A stretch of DNA of 64,000 nt from Streptococcus australis ATCC 700641 (GCF_000186465.1 NZ_GL636091.1:103188-167187); one strand, 5' to 3'; positions 1 through 9,020 are shown, counted from the stretch's first letter. Notes: generated by a model not told the origin, from the letters alone. Numbers and translations are program-made.

Positions 1-147
1 TAGTCTTTGGATTGTCGAGCAAGACGCAGTGGTTGAGTGGGCTCTACTACGCTGATTTCATCAGCTTTTACAGCCCTACTCAACTGTGCGGAGGTGGGAC
101 GACGAAATCGAATTCTAACGAATTACCGATTTCTGTCCCACTCTCTC
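1..147. repeat. Dispersed structured repeat, copy 1 (left end cut by window edge)
   Basis: This stretch is nearly identical to 55128-55273 and shares its right part with 6950-7005. It carries an internal hairpin formed by a GGTTGAGT-type arm and its complement ACTCAACT, and ends in the sequence TGTCCCACTCTCT. The full copy at 55094 shows that the missing left end would start with AGAGGCTGGGACA, an imperfect inverted repeat of the right end. It encodes nothing convincing and looks like a small non-autonomous repeat. Confidence 0.8.
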
Positions 148-199
148 AATGTTCCTTTTATATTTTTCAAGAACAACAGACGAAAGGATAAATACTTCT

Positions 200-1126
200 C
201 TATACCTCAGTGTATGTTAGACCTTTTTTTGCAAGGTCCTCTTTCCATTCTTCTTGCATGTTCCTCTTCACTAGATCCTCAGATAATAAGTCCGCCATTA
301 AGCATACTTTTTGATAATCATTTTTTGCTTTTTCTAGATCATCTTCTATAAATAAAGCAACTTTCCAATTTAAAGCATAAACAAAAATATTATCCTGAAA
401 ATCATGTCTCTTTGTCATAATATCATTTAAGGCTTTAACAATGTCTGGCAACCTGTCGTATATCCCATAATGGGCTAACACGCCTGCAGCTGAGATGAGC
501 GTATTTTGTAGCATTTCCAACTCTGATAAGGGGAAATAAGCTATCGCAAGTATAATCTTCTCCACTAAGTGTATAAATTCATCTTGATCAAAGACTCCCA
601 AAGCCAAAGAAAGCAAGCGCAATTTGATAATCTCCACATCGTTGAGACTTAACTCTTTTTTCTTCATAGCTTGCTCTAGATACTCATCTAATAAACCTTG
701 ATCAAAAGAAGGATTTTTGGATCCAATCATATCAACCGTAGCTTGGGCGACCTGGACAGATAGTTTTTCTTCCTCTGGCAGGTGATCAAAATAATTTTCG
801 TAAATATCTTCAATAATTTCTTCATGCCGATGAAGACGATCTTGATCTCCATAATGGTATAACGTCCGTAATTGATACTTCAGGTTCAGATATTCTGCCG
901 GCAATTCTAAACTAGTTTGATTCGTTAGCGTATCTAGGGAAACACCTAGTTGCTCAGCAATATACTTTGCTGTTGCAATCGTTGGTAAAGACTGACCCTT
1001 TTCAATTCGCTGGAGCTGACGTGTCGTTAATAGGTCCTCAATACCACAGATTGCTTGTCTACTTAATCCCTTACTTTCACGTAGAGTTTGTACTTTTTTT
1101 CCTAGTTCTGTTTTAAAATCTATCAT
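200..1126 (-). CDS. ComR/Rgg-like transcriptional regulator (Xre HTH plus TPR-like C-terminal domain)
   Basis: This 308-residue protein has an N-terminal helix-turn-helix (about residues 6-65, including the motif RQLQRIEKGQSLP) and a long helical C-terminal domain. That layout and motif resemble ComR and its paralogues, and more loosely Rgg and PlcR, which are cytoplasmic regulators switched on by short imported peptides. The start at 1126 follows a GGAG five bases upstream; an in-frame codon at 1162 has no such site. An extended -10 (TGCTATAAT) lies at 1151-1159. No clear ComS or SHP peptide gene is adjacent; a 20-codon ORF further upstream (around 1180-1245) is only a weak candidate. It could be a competence-type regulator paralogue that controls a bacteriocin, or an orphan. 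Target and pheromone are unknown. Confidence 0.75.
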   Translation of the reverse strand: MIDFKTELGKKVQTLRESKGLSRQAICGIEDLLTTRQLQRIEKGQSLPTIATAKYIAEQLGVSLDTLTNQTSLELPAEYLNLKYQLRTLYHYGDQDRLHRHEEIIEDIYENYFDHLPEEEKLSVQVAQATVDMIGSKNPSFDQGLLDEYLEQAMKKKELSLNDVEIIKLRLLSLALGVFDQDEFIHLVEKIILAIAYFPLSELEMLQNTLISAAGVLAHYGIYDRLPDIVKALNDIMTKRHDFQDNIFVYALNWKVALFIEDDLEKAKNDYQKVCLMADLLSEDLVKRNMQEEWKEDLAKKGLTYTEV

Positions 1127-1150
1127 ACAAGCTCCTTTTCTTCTGATTTC

Positions 1151-1159
1151 ATTATAGCA
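1151..1159 (-). promoter_or_regulatory. Extended -10 promoter of the ComR/Rgg-like gene
   Basis: The minus strand reads TGCTATAAT here, about 25 bases upstream of the chosen start. No good -35 hexamer is seen at the usual distance, as is common for extended -10 promoters. Confidence 0.5.
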
Positions 1160-1337
1160 CATATTGAAGTTGAAGGCTTTTTAACCTTTTCCAGCACTAA
1201 ATGAAAAATCGGAAATGAAGAATGCCGTCAGAAACATCTGCATCTGATGGAGTTCCACACTTCCGAAAATAAAACCAGTCAGTCAACTACTGAAATGAAC
1301 GGGCCTATCGTACTTAGATATCAGAATCCTCAAAAAC

Positions 1338-2723
1338 TTACTCTTCAAATCCATTCTGCTGGCTCAACTCACGGAACCAATGACCGGATTTCTTCAGGCG
1401 TCTTTCCTGAGTGGCTAAGTCTAATTCGACAAGGCCGTAGCGGTTTTTATAGCCGTTGAGCCAAGACCAGCAGTCAATAAAGGTCCACATGAGGTAGCCC
1501 TTACAGTTGGCCCCTTCTTGTATAGCCCGGTGCAACTCACGCAGGTGGTCTTTGACAAAGTCAATCCGGTAGTCATCTTGGATTTCCCCGTTTTGGCGGA
1601 ATTTTTCTTCCCCTTCAACTCCCATTCCATTCTCTGTTAGGAGCCACTCGATGTTGCCGTAATTTTCCTTGATATTTTGAGCAATATCATACAAGCCCTG
1701 CTCATAGATTTCCCAGCCTCTATGTGGGTTGATCTTTCTTCCTGGCATGACATAGGGTTCGTAGAACTGTTCGACCAACATCGGAGACTCTGGATTTGGC
1801 GCATATCGAGGCGCAGAGACCCGCATGGGTTGGTAATAGTTGACCCCTAAGAAGTCGACGGTATGCTCTTTAATCAACTCTAAGTCACTTGGGTCTACCT
1901 CTGGTAAAAGATTTCGCTCCCGCAGAATCTCTACCAACTCTGGTGGGTAAGTCCCAAGAACAGACGGGTCGAGAAATGACTTGGCTTGGAAGAGCTCAGC
2001 GATTCGTGCCGCCTTGGCATCTGCTGGATGTTGACTCCGCGGATAGGCTGGCGTCAAGTTCAAGACTACTCCGATACGGTAGTTTGGGGCCACCTCATGG
2101 CAGACCTGAACCGCAAGGCTGCTTGCCAACTGGGTGTGGTAGGCGACTTTGACGGCTGCAGCGGCATCCACCTTATGCGGGTAATGGGCATCATAAAAAT
2201 AGCCAAACTCTACAGGAACAATGGGTTCATTAAAGGTGATCCACTGATCGACTAAGTCCCCATAGGTTTCAAAGCAGAAACGAGCGTAGTCGCGATAGGC
2301 GTAGACCGTCTCCTTGTTCTCCCACCCGTCTCCTTGCTCTTGCAAGGCAAAAGGAAGGTCAAAGTGATAGAGATTGACCATCAAGTGAATGCCTTTTTCC
2401 TTAATGCGTTCAAATACTTGGCGGTAAAAAGCTACTCCTGCTGGATTGGCTTCTCCACGACCCTCAGGGAAAATCCGAGACCATTGGATAGAAGTCCGAA
2501 AGGCAGTGTGCCCGGTCTCGACTAGAAGCTCAATATCTTCTTCCCAATTTTCATAAAAGGTCGAAGTTAAGCCAGGTCCTTCTTGGAAGCGAAAGCGATG
2601 AGGCTCTACCTGGTACCAGTAGTCCCAGAGGTTGTCACCCTTGCCATCTCCGGCAAAGCGCCCTTCTGTCTGTGGGCCAGATGTCGATGTCCCCCATAAA
2701 AAATCTTTTGGAAAGTTGATCAT
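1338..2723 (-). CDS. Glycoside hydrolase family 1 (beta-glucosidase / 6-phospho-beta-glycosidase type)
   Basis: This 461-residue cytoplasmic enzyme is the usual GH1 length. The acid/base glutamate sits in TFNEP (Glu166) and the nucleophile in TENG (Glu364), so it should be a retaining beta-glycosidase. The C-terminal part resembles 6-phospho-beta-galactosidase, but the phosphate-binding S-x-x-x-G-Y-x-K-R-Y pattern reads SWLNGYKNRY, so the usual lysine position is Asn and a Lys sits one place earlier. Whether the substrate is phosphorylated is therefore open. The start at 2723 follows AGAGAGGA seven bases upstream; 2741 is an alternative in-frame start without that spacing. No PTS genes lie beside it, and the same-strand regulator at 200-1126 is separated by about 210 bases. 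Confidence 0.85.
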   Translation of the reverse strand: MINFPKDFLWGTSTSGPQTEGRFAGDGKGDNLWDYWYQVEPHRFRFQEGPGLTSTFYENWEEDIELLVETGHTAFRTSIQWSRIFPEGRGEANPAGVAFYRQVFERIKEKGIHLMVNLYHFDLPFALQEQGDGWENKETVYAYRDYARFCFETYGDLVDQWITFNEPIVPVEFGYFYDAHYPHKVDAAAAVKVAYHTQLASSLAVQVCHEVAPNYRIGVVLNLTPAYPRSQHPADAKAARIAELFQAKSFLDPSVLGTYPPELVEILRERNLLPEVDPSDLELIKEHTVDFLGVNYYQPMRVSAPRYAPNPESPMLVEQFYEPYVMPGRKINPHRGWEIYEQGLYDIAQNIKENYGNIEWLLTENGMGVEGEEKFRQNGEIQDDYRIDFVKDHLRELHRAIQEGANCKGYLMWTFIDCWSWLNGYKNRYGLVELDLATQERRLKKSGHWFRELSQQNGFEE

Positions 2724-2819
2724 GTGTTTATCCTCTCTCATTGTCTTCCTCTCTATTATACTCCCTTTCAGTACTCTTCCTAGAGACTATTTTCAGTCGT
2801 TTTTACGCAGATTATAGAA

Positions 2820-2862
2820 AAAACACGCTAGCGATCAGAAGAGCCGATTTCTAACGTGTTTT
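2820..2862 (-). terminator. Intrinsic terminator downstream of the amidotransferase gene
   Basis: Complementary arms AAAACACGCTAG (2820-2831) and CTAACGTGTTTT (2851-2862) form a hairpin. The A-run at its left end gives a U-tract for minus-strand transcripts leaving the gene at 2870-3562. Confidence 0.7.
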
Positions 2863-2869
2863 GTTTCTA

Positions 2870-3562
2870 TCATAGTTGATTGACGACATAATCAAAGAGA
2901 GCCTTGTCTCCTTCACTTATTTGATAACGCAGTTCTGGATGCCACTGCACTCCGAGAAAGGCTGTCCCGTGGGATGATTGCACCGCTTCGATGATCTGAT
3001 CTTCAGGGCTAAGAGCAACTACTTCTAGATGAGGGGCTAAATCCTTGATACTCTGATGGTGGTAGGAATTGATCTGACCAACTTCTCCGAACAGGTCCCG
3101 CAAAACGGTCCCTTCAACAGTTTCGATCGTATGACTAGCTTCGCTGGCAGGATTTTCTTGCCAGTGGTGGTCGATATCCTGGTAAAGTGTCCCGCCCATA
3201 GCTACATTGTAGAGTTGCATGCCTCGACAAACCGTAAAGATGGGCTTCTTAGCAGCTAGCGCTTCCTTGATCAAGGCCAATTCAAAAAGGTCGCGCTCAA
3301 GCAAGTAATCGTCACTGACAATCTCCTTCTCTGCTCCATAAAACTGAGGAGAGACATGCTGACCACCTGTGAGAATCAACTTATCAATCAAGGAAATATA
3401 GTGCCCAGCCGATGCAGGGTCTCCAATCGGAAGGATCAGAGGGATTCCCCCTGCTTCTTGAACCCCCTGGACAAAGCCTGTCGGTGTATAACTGAGGTAC
3501 ATTCCCTCTTCTTCACGGAAAGGGCGTTGGTTGCCTGTAATCCCAATCACTGGTTTCTTCAT
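2870..3562 (-). CDS. Class I glutamine amidotransferase-like hydrolase (gamma-glutamyl-GABA hydrolase / PuuD family)
   Basis: This 230-residue protein is the full length of the peptidase C26 family. The nucleophile elbow reads TVCRGMQ (Cys112), and the His/Glu partners are in QWHPE (His208, Glu210), which completes the Cys-His-Glu triad. Family members cleave gamma-glutamyl amides such as gamma-glutamyl-GABA. The real substrate cannot be told from sequence, and no putrescine or GABA pathway genes are nearby. The start is supported by GGAGAA just upstream. It is a single-gene unit with a terminator after it. Confidence 0.85.
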   Translation of the reverse strand: MKKPVIGITGNQRPFREEEGMYLSYTPTGFVQGVQEAGGIPLILPIGDPASAGHYISLIDKLILTGGQHVSPQFYGAEKEIVSDDYLLERDLFELALIKEALAAKKPIFTVCRGMQLYNVAMGGTLYQDIDHHWQENPASEASHTIETVEGTVLRDLFGEVGQINSYHHQSIKDLAPHLEVVALSPEDQIIEAVQSSHGTAFLGVQWHPELRYQISEGDKALFDYVVNQL

Positions 3563-3677
3563 CGCTCGTTCTCCAATCTCTTCATAGCTAATATAGTTCC
3601 TTATTTTATCACACTCCGAAGGTGACTTTCAACTTTTTTCATGATTTTTCAAATAAGGAGAAGTTTTCTAGAATTTT

Positions 3678-3685
3678 TACGAATA
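3678..3685 (+). promoter_or_regulatory. Com-box (CIN-box) for competence sigma factor SigX/ComX
   Basis: The sequence is TACGAATA, an exact match to the streptococcal com-box consensus, 44 bases upstream of the first bacteriocin start. In streptococci this motif replaces the -10 element in late competence promoters. No other exact copy was noticed elsewhere in the window, although my search was by eye. Confidence 0.75.
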
Positions 3686-3729
3686 GTACAGGTGAAGAAA
3701 CAATTTTCTTTAAAGAAAGGAGAAGATAG

Positions 3730-3918
3730 ATGAACACAATTACTATTCATTCTGATGACATCCTATCAGATCATGAACTAGCCTCTATTCAAGGTGGATT
3801 TATCCCAGCTGTAATTGCAGGGGTAGCTACATGGAAAATTGCTACAGTTGCTGTCGGTAGTATCGGACTAGTTTTTGCTGCAGGAGCAGGCCTAAGATAT
3901 CTAGCCAACCGTCCATAG
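3730..3918 (+). CDS. Class II bacteriocin precursor with double-glycine leader (CibA/CibB-like)
   Basis: The 62-residue peptide has a 23-residue leader ending in ELASIQGG, a textbook double-glycine processing site for a peptidase-containing ABC transporter such as ComAB or BlpAB. The predicted mature part is 39 residues, hydrophobic and rich in Ala/Gly, with several AxxxG/GxxxA spacings (for example Ala4-Gly8 and Ala27-Gly31) typical of two-peptide bacteriocin helices. AAAGGAG lies seven bases before the ATG, and a com-box precedes it. The layout recalls pneumococcal cibABC, which is induced by ComX and supports fratricide. No exporter gene lies in the operon, so secretion would rely on a transporter encoded elsewhere. 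Assignment as one half of a two-peptide pair is inferred from the neighbouring 4133-4291 gene. Confidence 0.8.
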   Translation: MNTITIHSDDILSDHELASIQGGFIPAVIAGVATWKIATVAVGSIGLVFAAGAGLRYLANRP

Positions 3919-3927
3919 GTAAGAACG

Positions 3928-4161
3928 ATGAAAAAAAGACGCATATTCCATATCATCACGATATCTACTTTACTTTTTTCTAGAATCTTTTTAGCAGTTC
4001 TACAAATCTTACACGACCTTCACTATCTCACACTCCCTTTTGAAACTTACGGAGTGAGTGACTTACTTTCTGGGATTCTTGTTATTTGGATCCTCATCAT
4101 TGCATATCGGGGAATCAGAAAGGAGAAAAGCAATGAACAATTTACAACTTTTAACAACTGA
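3928..4161 (+). CDS. Small membrane protein, candidate bacteriocin immunity protein
   Basis: The 77-residue protein has a basic start (MKKRR) and two predicted membrane segments at about residues 6-27 and 43-63, followed by a charged tail. It lies nine bases after the first bacteriocin gene, and its 3' end overlaps the second bacteriocin gene by 29 bases in another frame, so the three genes are almost surely co-transcribed and perhaps translationally coupled. Position and size fit an immunity protein. I recognise no specific family, so immunity is inferred. The ribosome binding site is weak (AGGTAAG). Confidence 0.65.
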   Translation: MKKRRIFHIITISTLLFSRIFLAVLQILHDLHYLTLPFETYGVSDLLSGILVIWILIIAYRGIRKEKSNEQFTTFNN

Positions 4162-4291
4162 AGAATTAGAAAACATCCAGGGCGGTGTTGGTCCAGCTGA
4201 AATCGTTGCGATTTCAGGAGTTGCAAACTTTTTTGTATCCGTCTTTAATGCAGGATATAAATTCGGAGCTGACTTGGCCCGACGCCATTAA
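4133..4291 (+). CDS. Second class II bacteriocin precursor with double-glycine leader
   Basis: Starting at 4133, after AAGGAG, this gives a 52-residue peptide with an 18-residue leader ending ELENIQGG. The predicted mature peptide is 34 residues, amphipathic, ends in a basic ARRH tail, and contains GYKFG, a true GxxxG motif of class IIb peptides. A longer in-frame ORF runs back to 4058 but lacks a leader-like start there. The gene begins inside the 3' end of the candidate immunity gene and ends just before a strong terminator. It is likely the partner of the 3730-3918 peptide in a two-component bacteriocin under competence control. Confidence 0.8.
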   Translation: MNNLQLLTTEELENIQGGVGPAEIVAISGVANFFVSVFNAGYKFGADLARRH

Positions 4292-4292
4292 T

Positions 4293-4332
4293 ATAAAAAA
4301 ACAGTTGAAAAAAATTTCAACTGTTTTTTATT
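4293..4332. terminator. Bidirectional terminator between the bacteriocin operon and leuS
   Basis: The arms AAAAAACAGTTGAAA and TTTCAACTGTTTTTT form a long hairpin with A/T runs on both sides. It can terminate the plus-strand bacteriocin operon and the minus-strand leuS transcript. Confidence 0.85.
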
Positions 4333-4334
4333 GG

Positions 4335-6836
4335 TTATTTCACAACAATATTTACAAGCTTGTTAGGTACACTAATCACTTTTACGATTTCCTTACCATC
4401 AATCTCTGCCTTGACTTTTTCGTCAGCCAGAGCAACTTCTTGCAATTCTTCGCGAGAAAGGTCTTTTGCAACCATGAGTTTGGCGCGGACTTTTCCTTTG
4501 ATTTGGACGACGATTTCGATTTCGTCTTCAACCAATTTGCTTTCGTCCCATGTTGGCCAAGCTACATAAGAGATAGACTCGCCTGTTGCTGCGACTGTTT
4601 GCCAGAGTTCTTCTGCCAAGTGAGGGGCAAATGGGGCAATCAATTGGATAAAGCCTTTGGCGTAATCCACATAGAGTTTGTCTTCCTTGTTGGCAGCATT
4701 GACAAAGACCATGAGCTGGGCAATGGCTGTGTTGAATTTCATGGACTCGATTTGCTCTGTGACAGATTTAACAGTTTCGTTATAAACCTTGTCAAGAGCG
4801 CCATTGTTTTCTGCAACGATTTCTTTACTTGTGATCAAACGGTAAACACGGTCAAGGAATTTACGGCTTCCTTCCAAGCCTTCTTCAGACCAAGCGATCG
4901 AAGCATCAAGTGGTCCCATGAACATTTCATAGACACGAAGGGTATCAGCACCATATTGTTCCACCACATCGTCTGGGTTAACCACGTTCTTGAGGGATTT
5001 CGACATCTTGGCTGGCGCTTGTTCCAATTCTTCCCCTGTTTCCACATGGAAGAAGGAACCGTCACGTTTTTCAACCTTGTCAGTCGCCACAAGCGCTCCA
5101 CGGTGGTCACGGTAGCTAGTTCCCAAGATCATTCCTTGGTTAAAGAGTTTTTGGAACGGTTCTTTGGTTGGAACAACACCAATATCATAGAGGAATTTAT
5201 GCCAGAAACGAGCGTAAAGCAAGTGAAGCACGGCGTGTTCTGCACCACCCACGTAGATATCGACTGGCAACCATTGTTTGAGGAGATCCTCATCAGCTAA
5301 TTTCTCTGTGTTATGTGGATCAATGTAACGGAGGTAGTACCAGCTTGAACCAGCCCATTGTGGCATCGTATTGGTCTCGCGACGACCTTTAACACCATCT
5401 TCACGAGTCACTTCCAGCCAGTCTGTCAAGTTGGCTAGTGGACTTTCACCAGTACCTGAAGGGCGGATGTCCTTGGTGACTGGCAAGACAAGGGGTAAGT
5501 CACTTTCTGGAACGGCTGTTGAAGTCCCATCTTCCCAATGAACGATTGGGATTGGTTCACCCCAGTAACGTTGACGGCTAAAGAGCCAGTCGCGGAGACG
5601 GTAGGTAACTTTCTCTTGACCACAGCCTTTTTCTTCCAACCAAGCCACAATTTTAGCAATGGCGTCTTCTTTGTTGAGTCCATCTAGGAAGTCAGAATTG
5701 ACATGAAGTCCATCTTCTGTGTAAGCAGCTTCAGCTACATTTCCACCTTCCAACACTTCTACGATTGGAAGGCCAAACTGTTTGGCAAATTCCCAGTCAC
5801 GTTGGTCATGGGCAGGCACAGCCATAACAGCACCTGTTCCGTAACTAGAAAGAACATAGTCGGCAATCCAGATTGGAATTTCTTTGCCGTTTACAGGGTT
5901 GATAGCATAAGCACCAGTCCAAACTCCTGTTTTTTCCTTGGCAAGGTCTGTACGAGCCAGATCAGATTTCAAGCTAGCTTGATGTTTGTAGTCAGCTACA
6001 GCCTCAGCTTGTTCTGGACTTGTGATGGCATCTACCAAGTCATGTTCAGGAGCTAAGACAGTGAAGGTCGCACCAAAAAGGGTATCTGGACGTGTCGTAA
6101 AGACGGTGAATTCCTTGTCAGTCCCTTTCACTTTGAAGGTGATATTGGCACCAGTTGATTTCCCAATCCAGTTGCGTTGCATGTCCTTGATAGACTCTGG
6201 CCAGTCCAAATCATCCAAGTCATTGAGCAAGCGTTCTGCATAAGCTGTGATTTTAAGCATCCATTGGCGCATTGGTTTTCGGACAACTGGATAGCCACCA
6301 CGCTCAGATGTTCCATCAGGAAGGACTTCTTCGTTGGCGATGGCTGTCCCCAATTCTTCCACCCAGTTTACTGGCACTTCCGCTTCATAGGCCAAGCCTT
6401 TTTCATAAAGTTTGGTGAAGATCCATTGCGTCCACTTGTAGTAGTTTGGATCTGTAGTATTGACTTCACGGTCCCAGTCGTAAGAGAATCCAAGCGCATT
6501 GATTTGGCGTTTGAAGTTGGCAATGTTTTCCGCTGTGAATTCTGCTGGGTCATTCCCTGTATCCATAGCGTATTGCTCCGCAGGCAAACCAAAAGCATCC
6601 CAGCCCATTGGGTGAAGGACATTGTAGCCTTGCGCACGTTTGAAACGACTGAGGATATCAGTCGCTGTATAGCCTTCTGGGTGCCCTACGTGCAGACCTG
6701 CTCCAGATGGGTAAGGGAACATGTCCAATGCATAAAACTTCGGTTTTGAAGCGTCTGTTCCTGTCTTAAAGGTGTGATGGTCAGCCCAGTGTTTCTGCCA
6801 CTTAGGCTCGATTTCTTTATGATTGTAAAAACTCAT
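4335..6836 (-). CDS. leuS: Leucyl-tRNA synthetase
   Basis: This 833-residue class I aminoacyl-tRNA synthetase charges tRNA-Leu. The HIGH signature appears as HVGH in the N-terminal Rossmann fold, the KMSKS loop is exact (AKMSKSLKN), and a CP1 editing domain fills the middle. The length matches bacterial LeuRS. GGAGAG precedes the start. The upstream 70 bases are short and show no T-box. It is a single-gene unit, convergent with the bacteriocin operon. Confidence 0.98.
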   Translation of the reverse strand: MSFYNHKEIEPKWQKHWADHHTFKTGTDASKPKFYALDMFPYPSGAGLHVGHPEGYTATDILSRFKRAQGYNVLHPMGWDAFGLPAEQYAMDTGNDPAEFTAENIANFKRQINALGFSYDWDREVNTTDPNYYKWTQWIFTKLYEKGLAYEAEVPVNWVEELGTAIANEEVLPDGTSERGGYPVVRKPMRQWMLKITAYAERLLNDLDDLDWPESIKDMQRNWIGKSTGANITFKVKGTDKEFTVFTTRPDTLFGATFTVLAPEHDLVDAITSPEQAEAVADYKHQASLKSDLARTDLAKEKTGVWTGAYAINPVNGKEIPIWIADYVLSSYGTGAVMAVPAHDQRDWEFAKQFGLPIVEVLEGGNVAEAAYTEDGLHVNSDFLDGLNKEDAIAKIVAWLEEKGCGQEKVTYRLRDWLFSRQRYWGEPIPIVHWEDGTSTAVPESDLPLVLPVTKDIRPSGTGESPLANLTDWLEVTREDGVKGRRETNTMPQWAGSSWYYLRYIDPHNTEKLADEDLLKQWLPVDIYVGGAEHAVLHLLYARFWHKFLYDIGVVPTKEPFQKLFNQGMILGTSYRDHRGALVATDKVEKRDGSFFHVETGEELEQAPAKMSKSLKNVVNPDDVVEQYGADTLRVYEMFMGPLDASIAWSEEGLEGSRKFLDRVYRLITSKEIVAENNGALDKVYNETVKSVTEQIESMKFNTAIAQLMVFVNAANKEDKLYVDYAKGFIQLIAPFAPHLAEELWQTVAATGESISYVAWPTWDESKLVEDEIEIVVQIKGKVRAKLMVAKDLSREELQEVALADEKVKAEIDGKEIVKVISVPNKLVNIVVK

Positions 6837-6907
6837 GCTGTCTCTCCAATTTTCGTGATGCTCCTATTATACCATTTTTAGGGGATTTTTAAAGGTTCTA
6901 TCCACCA

Positions 6908-7005
6908 AAAAGAGGCTGGGACAAAGTCCTAGCCTCTCAATTGTCTGCGGAGGTGGGACGACGAAATCAAATTCTAACGAATTACCGATTTCTGTCCCAC
7001 TCTCT
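6908..7005. repeat. Dispersed structured repeat, copy 2 (internally deleted)
   Basis: Both ends of the repeat seen at 55094-55273 are present, AGAGGCTGGGACA on the left and TGTCCCACTCTCT on the right. The central hairpin of about 80 bases is missing between TTGTCT and TGCGGAGG. It lies between leuS and the peptide-binding lipoprotein gene. Confidence 0.85.
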
Positions 7006-7037
7006 TCCCTGTTCAATATACAATCGCTCTTAAACTC

Positions 7038-9020
7038 CTAGTCTTCTACGTGACTTTCTAGTTCTTTTTGAGCTTTCTTATTGGATTCTTCTTTTTCTTT
7101 CTTCCATTGTTCACGCGCTTCATCGTACTCCTTGGTTGTCAAAACTTTGTCTTGCAATTCCAAGTACTTGTAGTTGAAGGTTTGACCCTTGTGTCCTGTC
7201 CAAGCAAAGGCAGCTGTGTATGGAACTGTCTTACGAACACCTGGAGAGGCACCATCTGAATGAATCGGGATTAAGAGGGCACTATCAGTCAACCAAGCCT
7301 GAGCCTTAGCATATTTTTCATAGCGGTCATTGACATCTTTTGTTTCATTATGTGCATCTTCAATCAATTGATCGTATTCATCAAAACCAGCTTCTTTAGC
7401 AGCTGCGTTATTAGTACCAGCATCAAATCCGAAGTAAGAATTTGCATTTTCACCATTCTTAGAGTTTGTGATATCTAGGTAAGAAGATGGATCGGTATAG
7501 TCTGGACCCCAACCCAAGTTGTTGTTCAAATCCCAGTCTTGTTGAGAAGCATTTTCAGCAAAGTAGGTCACTCGATTAAGATCGTCCTCAGATACCATAT
7601 TCAAGTCGATGACGACATTTTCTGCTCCTAGGGTAGATTCTATCGACTGTTTAAAGGATTGAGCTTGCTTGACTCCTTCTGTATAGGTGGATGAAACAGG
7701 GAGGTCCAAATGAATCGGGAACTCTACCCCTTGGCCTTGAAGAGCTTCTTTGGCCTTGGCAAACTCTTCCTTGGCCTTGGTTGGATTGTAAAGGGTATCT
7801 TTTCCATCTTCGACAGAAACACCTTTCCATTCATCACCATATTCTTCTAAGTTTTTCTCTACAGACTCACCGAAATCTTTGCCATCAATTTGAACAAAGT
7901 TTGGAGGAGTGAAGGTGTTGCGGATGACCTTGTCTGCAGATGCTTCCCCATTGGCTTGCGCTACATAGGCCTTGCGGTTGAAGGCAAACATAATGGCTTG
8001 ACGGAAGTCTTTATTCAAGATTGCTTTCTTGGTTGAGCTCTTTTGAGCATCTGTAGTTTTAGTCGTAATCTCATAAGCTTGACGGTCAATGTTGAAAGAC
8101 AAGTTATAAGTAGAGGATCCTTGGTCACTGAAGACAATGTCATCTTTGTGTTTCTTCTCTACACTCTTATAGTTAGAGCCATTTGGGAAGACACGGGCAA
8201 AGGTATAGTCTCCGTTATCAAATCCACGGATCAAAGATTCTGAATCTTGTCCATCATAATAGGTCAGCTTAACCTTAGAAATTTTTACATTATCAGCATC
8301 CCAATAGGTTGGGTTCTTTTCAAGCGTCACAACAGATTTAGAGGTGATAGCTTTAATCAAATAAGGACCACAATAAAGAATACTAGAAGGGTTCGTACCT
8401 TGACCGTAGTCATCTCCCTTAGAATCTAAGAATTCTTTATTGACTGGCATCAAAATGCCCATGGTGGTTTTTGAATTCCAGAAACTTTCTGGTTGGTTCA
8501 AGGTGTATTGAACCGTATAGTCATCGACAGCTTTGATACCAACTGTTGAGAAGTCTTTGGTTTTCCCTGAGACATAATCATCCAACCCTTTGATAGATTG
8601 TTGGACGAGATAGAGGGCCGAAGATTTCTTGTCCGCTGCGTGCTGAAGCCCCGTCACAAAGTCTTGGGCCTTAACTTCTCCGAATTCTTCCCCTTCAGCG
8701 GTCACCCATTTAACCCCTTTACGAAGTTTATAGGTATAGGTCAGACCATCTTTTGAAACAGTCCAATCCTTAGCAAGAGATGGGATTAAGTTGCCGTATT
8801 TGTCAACTTCTAACAAACCATCCACAGCATTACCTGTAAATTCTGAAGTTGACCGTTTATTAGAGAGTGAATAATCCAAAGTATCCGGATCTTGCGTATA
8901 TACATAACTAAAGACCTGGTTGTCCGAACTTGAAGATTTCCCTCCTTGTGAGCAGGCTACCAGTGCGCTTACAGACAAAAGCAGAGCGCCGGTGGCTAAG
9001 AGTAGCTTCCCTTTTTTCAT
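7038..9020 (-). CDS. Oligopeptide ABC transporter substrate-binding lipoprotein (AmiA/AliA/OppA type)
   Basis: This 660-residue exported lipoprotein has a signal peptide and lipobox LVAC with Cys23 as the lipidated residue, followed by a serine-rich linker and an SBP_bac_5 fold. The length fits streptococcal AmiA, AliA and AliB, which capture peptides for nutrition and for import of signalling peptides. No Opp permease or ATPase genes adjoin it, so it probably feeds a shared Ami system encoded elsewhere, as AliA and AliB do. ATG 9020 is chosen because AGAGGTG precedes it at a normal spacing; GTG 9029 would sit inside that site. A promoter with an overlapping cre-like site lies upstream. Confidence 0.9.
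   Translation of the reverse strand: MKKGKLLLATGALLLSVSALVACSQGGKSSSSDNQVFSYVYTQDPDTLDYSLSNKRSTSEFTGNAVDGLLEVDKYGNLIPSLAKDWTVSKDGLTYTYKLRKGVKWVTAEGEEFGEVKAQDFVTGLQHAADKKSSALYLVQQSIKGLDDYVSGKTKDFSTVGIKAVDDYTVQYTLNQPESFWNSKTTMGILMPVNKEFLDSKGDDYGQGTNPSSILYCGPYLIKAITSKSVVTLEKNPTYWDADNVKISKVKLTYYDGQDSESLIRGFDNGDYTFARVFPNGSNYKSVEKKHKDDIVFSDQGSSTYNLSFNIDRQAYEITTKTTDAQKSSTKKAILNKDFRQAIMFAFNRKAYVAQANGEASADKVIRNTFTPPNFVQIDGKDFGESVEKNLEEYGDEWKGVSVEDGKDTLYNPTKAKEEFAKAKEALQGQGVEFPIHLDLPVSSTYTEGVKQAQSFKQSIESTLGAENVVIDLNMVSEDDLNRVTYFAENASQQDWDLNNNLGWGPDYTDPSSYLDITNSKNGENANSYFGFDAGTNNAAAKEAGFDEYDQLIEDAHNETKDVNDRYEKYAKAQAWLTDSALLIPIHSDGASPGVRKTVPYTAAFAWTGHKGQTFNYKYLELQDKVLTTKEYDEAREQWKKEKEESNKKAQKELESHVED

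Noticed and set aside
37..351. 104-codon plus-strand ORF at the window start
   Set aside because: It spans the dispersed repeat and the antisense of the ComR-like gene end; not a gene.
4185..5300. Long plus-strand ORF (371 codons) opposite leuS
   Set aside because: It is antisense to the highly conserved leuS coding sequence, overlaps the bacteriocin terminator, and has no ribosome binding site.
4335..6912. T-box riboswitch before leuS
   Set aside because: The upstream gap is only about 70 bases and has no T-box signature.
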